Assembly: GCF_000021305.1 (NCBI RefSeq) | Contig: NC_011772.1 | Coordinates: 2,146,001-2,210,000, forward strand | Length of the DNA stretch: 64,000 nt | Direction: 5' to 3' | Source: Bacillus cereus G9842 | Lineage (GTDB): Bacteria > Bacillota > Bacilli > Bacillales > Bacillaceae_G | In this document: positions 62,985-64,000 of the stretch, one piece after another | Layout: each line of letters begins with the position of its first letter | Numbering within the stretch: position 1 is the stretch's first letter | Position numbers and translations under genes: made by a program | The notes under the pieces: model-generated | What the model saw: only the letters and a program-made list of their open reading frames with translations | Told to the model about the DNA's origin: nothing | Database searches by the model: none

Positions 62985-64000
62985 TTAACTTGCCTGTTTT
63001 TTATGACTTTCTTTTAATTTCTCTGCTTGTAAAAAGCGATTCGTTTCAGCGACAACAATACTACTTAATCCAATTAGACCAATTAAGTTTGGAATTGCCA
63101 TAAGTCCATTTGCAATATCCGCAAATGTCCATACGATGCCTAATTTTAAATTCGCACCAATAGCAATCATGATGATAAAGATTGCTTTATAATATTTAAC
63201 AGCACTTTCTCCGAATAAATAAGCTACACATTTTTCTCCATAATACGACCAGCCTAAAATAGTAGAGTAGGCAAATAAAATAATTGCGATACCGAGAATC
63301 ATACTACCAGCAGTACCGAATACAGATTGGAATGCAAGTGTTGTAGCTTCAACGCCAGTTTTACCTGATTTCCATGCACCTGTTGTAATTAATACAAGTC
63401 CTGTAATTGTACATACAATAAACGTATCTAGAAAAGTACCGGTCATAGAAACTAATGCTTGCTTTGCAGGTGAATCTGTTTTTGCAGCCGCCGCGGCAAT
63501 AGGGGCACTCCCTAAACCAGCCTCGTTCGCAAATACACCGCGCGCCATTCCGATTTGAATAGCTGATGCAACTGTTGCTCCGATAAAACCACCAGCAGCT
63601 GCAGTACCAGTAAATGCACCAGAAAAAATAAGTGAAAATGCTTCTGGGATTTGATCGTAGTGATAGAAAATAATAATAAGGCCAGCAATGATATAAAAGA
63701 AAGCTTTAATAGGAACGATATATCCTGTCACTTTCCCGATTTTTTTAACTCCGCCTAAAATAACAATAGCGATTAAAAACGACATCAATATACCAGTTAG
63801 AGCAGGGGGGAAAGAGAAATTAATTCGCATTGCCTCTGCAACTGAGTTAGATTGCACCATATTACCGATACCGAAAGAAGCAGTTGTACCGAATATGGCG
63901 AATAAAACAGCAAGCCATTTCTTTCCTAAACCACGTTCTAAATAGTACATTGGTCCACCCGAATATTCGCCATTTTCATTACTAACACGGTATTTCACCG
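62985..64000 (-). CDS. AGCS sodium:alanine/glycine symporter, 3' part (5' end outside window)
   Basis: The frame is open to the window edge and lacks its first helices. The remaining 337 or so residues hold about eight membrane helices and the family hallmarks GGPMYYLERGLG, and the strongly conserved IGMARGVFANEAGLGSAPIAAA. AGCS proteins import alanine or glycine with sodium. The C-terminus (LQAEKLKESHKKQAS) is basic and cytoplasmic. The GTG at 63998 is an internal valine codon, not the start. Confidence 0.93.
   Translation of the reverse strand, partial: VKYRVSNENGEYSGGPMYYLERGLGKKWLAVLFAIFGTTASFGIGNMVQSNSVAEAMRINFSFPPALTGILMSFLIAIVILGGVKKIGKVTGYIVPIKAFFYIIAGLIIIFYHYDQIPEAFSLIFSGAFTGTAAAGGFIGATVASAIQIGMARGVFANEAGLGSAPIAAAAAKTDSPAKQALVSMTGTFLDTFIVCTITGLVLITTGAWKSGKTGVEATTLAFQSVFGTAGSMILGIAIILFAYSTILGWSYYGEKCVAYLFGESAVKYYKAIFIIMIAIGANLKLGIVWTFADIANGLMAIPNLIGLIGLSSIVVAETNRFLQAEKLKESHKKQAS

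Overview
The window is chromosomal DNA from a low-GC, spore-forming Firmicute, almost certainly the Bacillus cereus group (cereus/thuringiensis/anthracis type). The evidence is AT-rich DNA with strong AGGAGG ribosome sites, a kamA-yokU-yozE-yozD-yodM block resembling the Bacillus yod region, Spo0M, a GerPF-type protein, two C1q-like proteins of the type seen on spore surfaces, a PagR-type ArsR regulator, a thermitase-like subtilase and a complete bacillibactin (dhb) operon. No mobile element, CRISPR array, tRNA or rRNA was seen.

Layout. 1-8 kb: end of a sigma-54 activator, a -24/-12 promoter and lysine 2,3-aminomutase with YokU; small conserved genes (YozE, YodN-position protein, YozD); a tightly overlapping trio coding for an Arg/Ser-repeat peptide, a Ser/Thr-type kinase and Spo0M; then PAP2 phosphatase, a CDF metal exporter, a small lipoprotein and a thioredoxin. 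8-20.6 kb: an accessory, very AT-rich stretch of mostly monocistronic small genes, each with its own terminator: C1q-like paralogues, a GH25 muramidase, a PrsA paralogue, a GerPF-like protein, a LexA-boxed YolD-like gene, an SDR enzyme, two decaying genes and several lineage-type hypotheticals. 21-25.9 kb: class A penicillin-binding protein with a repeat tail, a small spore-type hypothetical, an MFS transporter and a YneR-like protein that appears to start at CTG.

26.3-36.1 kb is a catabolic block. mmgD-prpD-prpB form the methylcitrate cycle and run directly into an acyl-CoA dehydrogenase, 3-hydroxyisobutyrate dehydrogenase and methylmalonate-semialdehyde dehydrogenase; a 3-hydroxyisobutyryl-CoA hydrolase lies nearby on the other strand. 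Together these would carry isobutyryl-CoA (valine) to propionyl-CoA and then to pyruvate plus succinate. 36.4-44.3 kb: sbcDC nuclease, a PagR-like regulator, YkvS-like protein, and an oxalate/formate-type antiporter preceded by a translationally coupled 21-codon leader.

44.6-59.7 kb: iron-regulated bacillibactin operon. Two tandem promoters with three Fur-type sites precede dhbA-C-E-B-F, mbtH, an MFS exporter candidate, an Sfp-type PPTase and a last gene of uncertain function that weakly resembles chorismate-lyase/UTRA-fold proteins. 59.7-64 kb: HU protein, a DUF3891-type protein, a DinB-fold protein, an extracellular subtilase and the 5'-truncated end of an AGCS Na+/amino-acid symporter.

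The observation I rate highest is the trio at 4.1-5.85 kb: an SR-like basic/serine repeat peptide, a kinase with all catalytic residues and an arrestin-fold protein, with overlapping reading frames. This suggests a phosphorylation-and-capture module; that is inference, not demonstrated.
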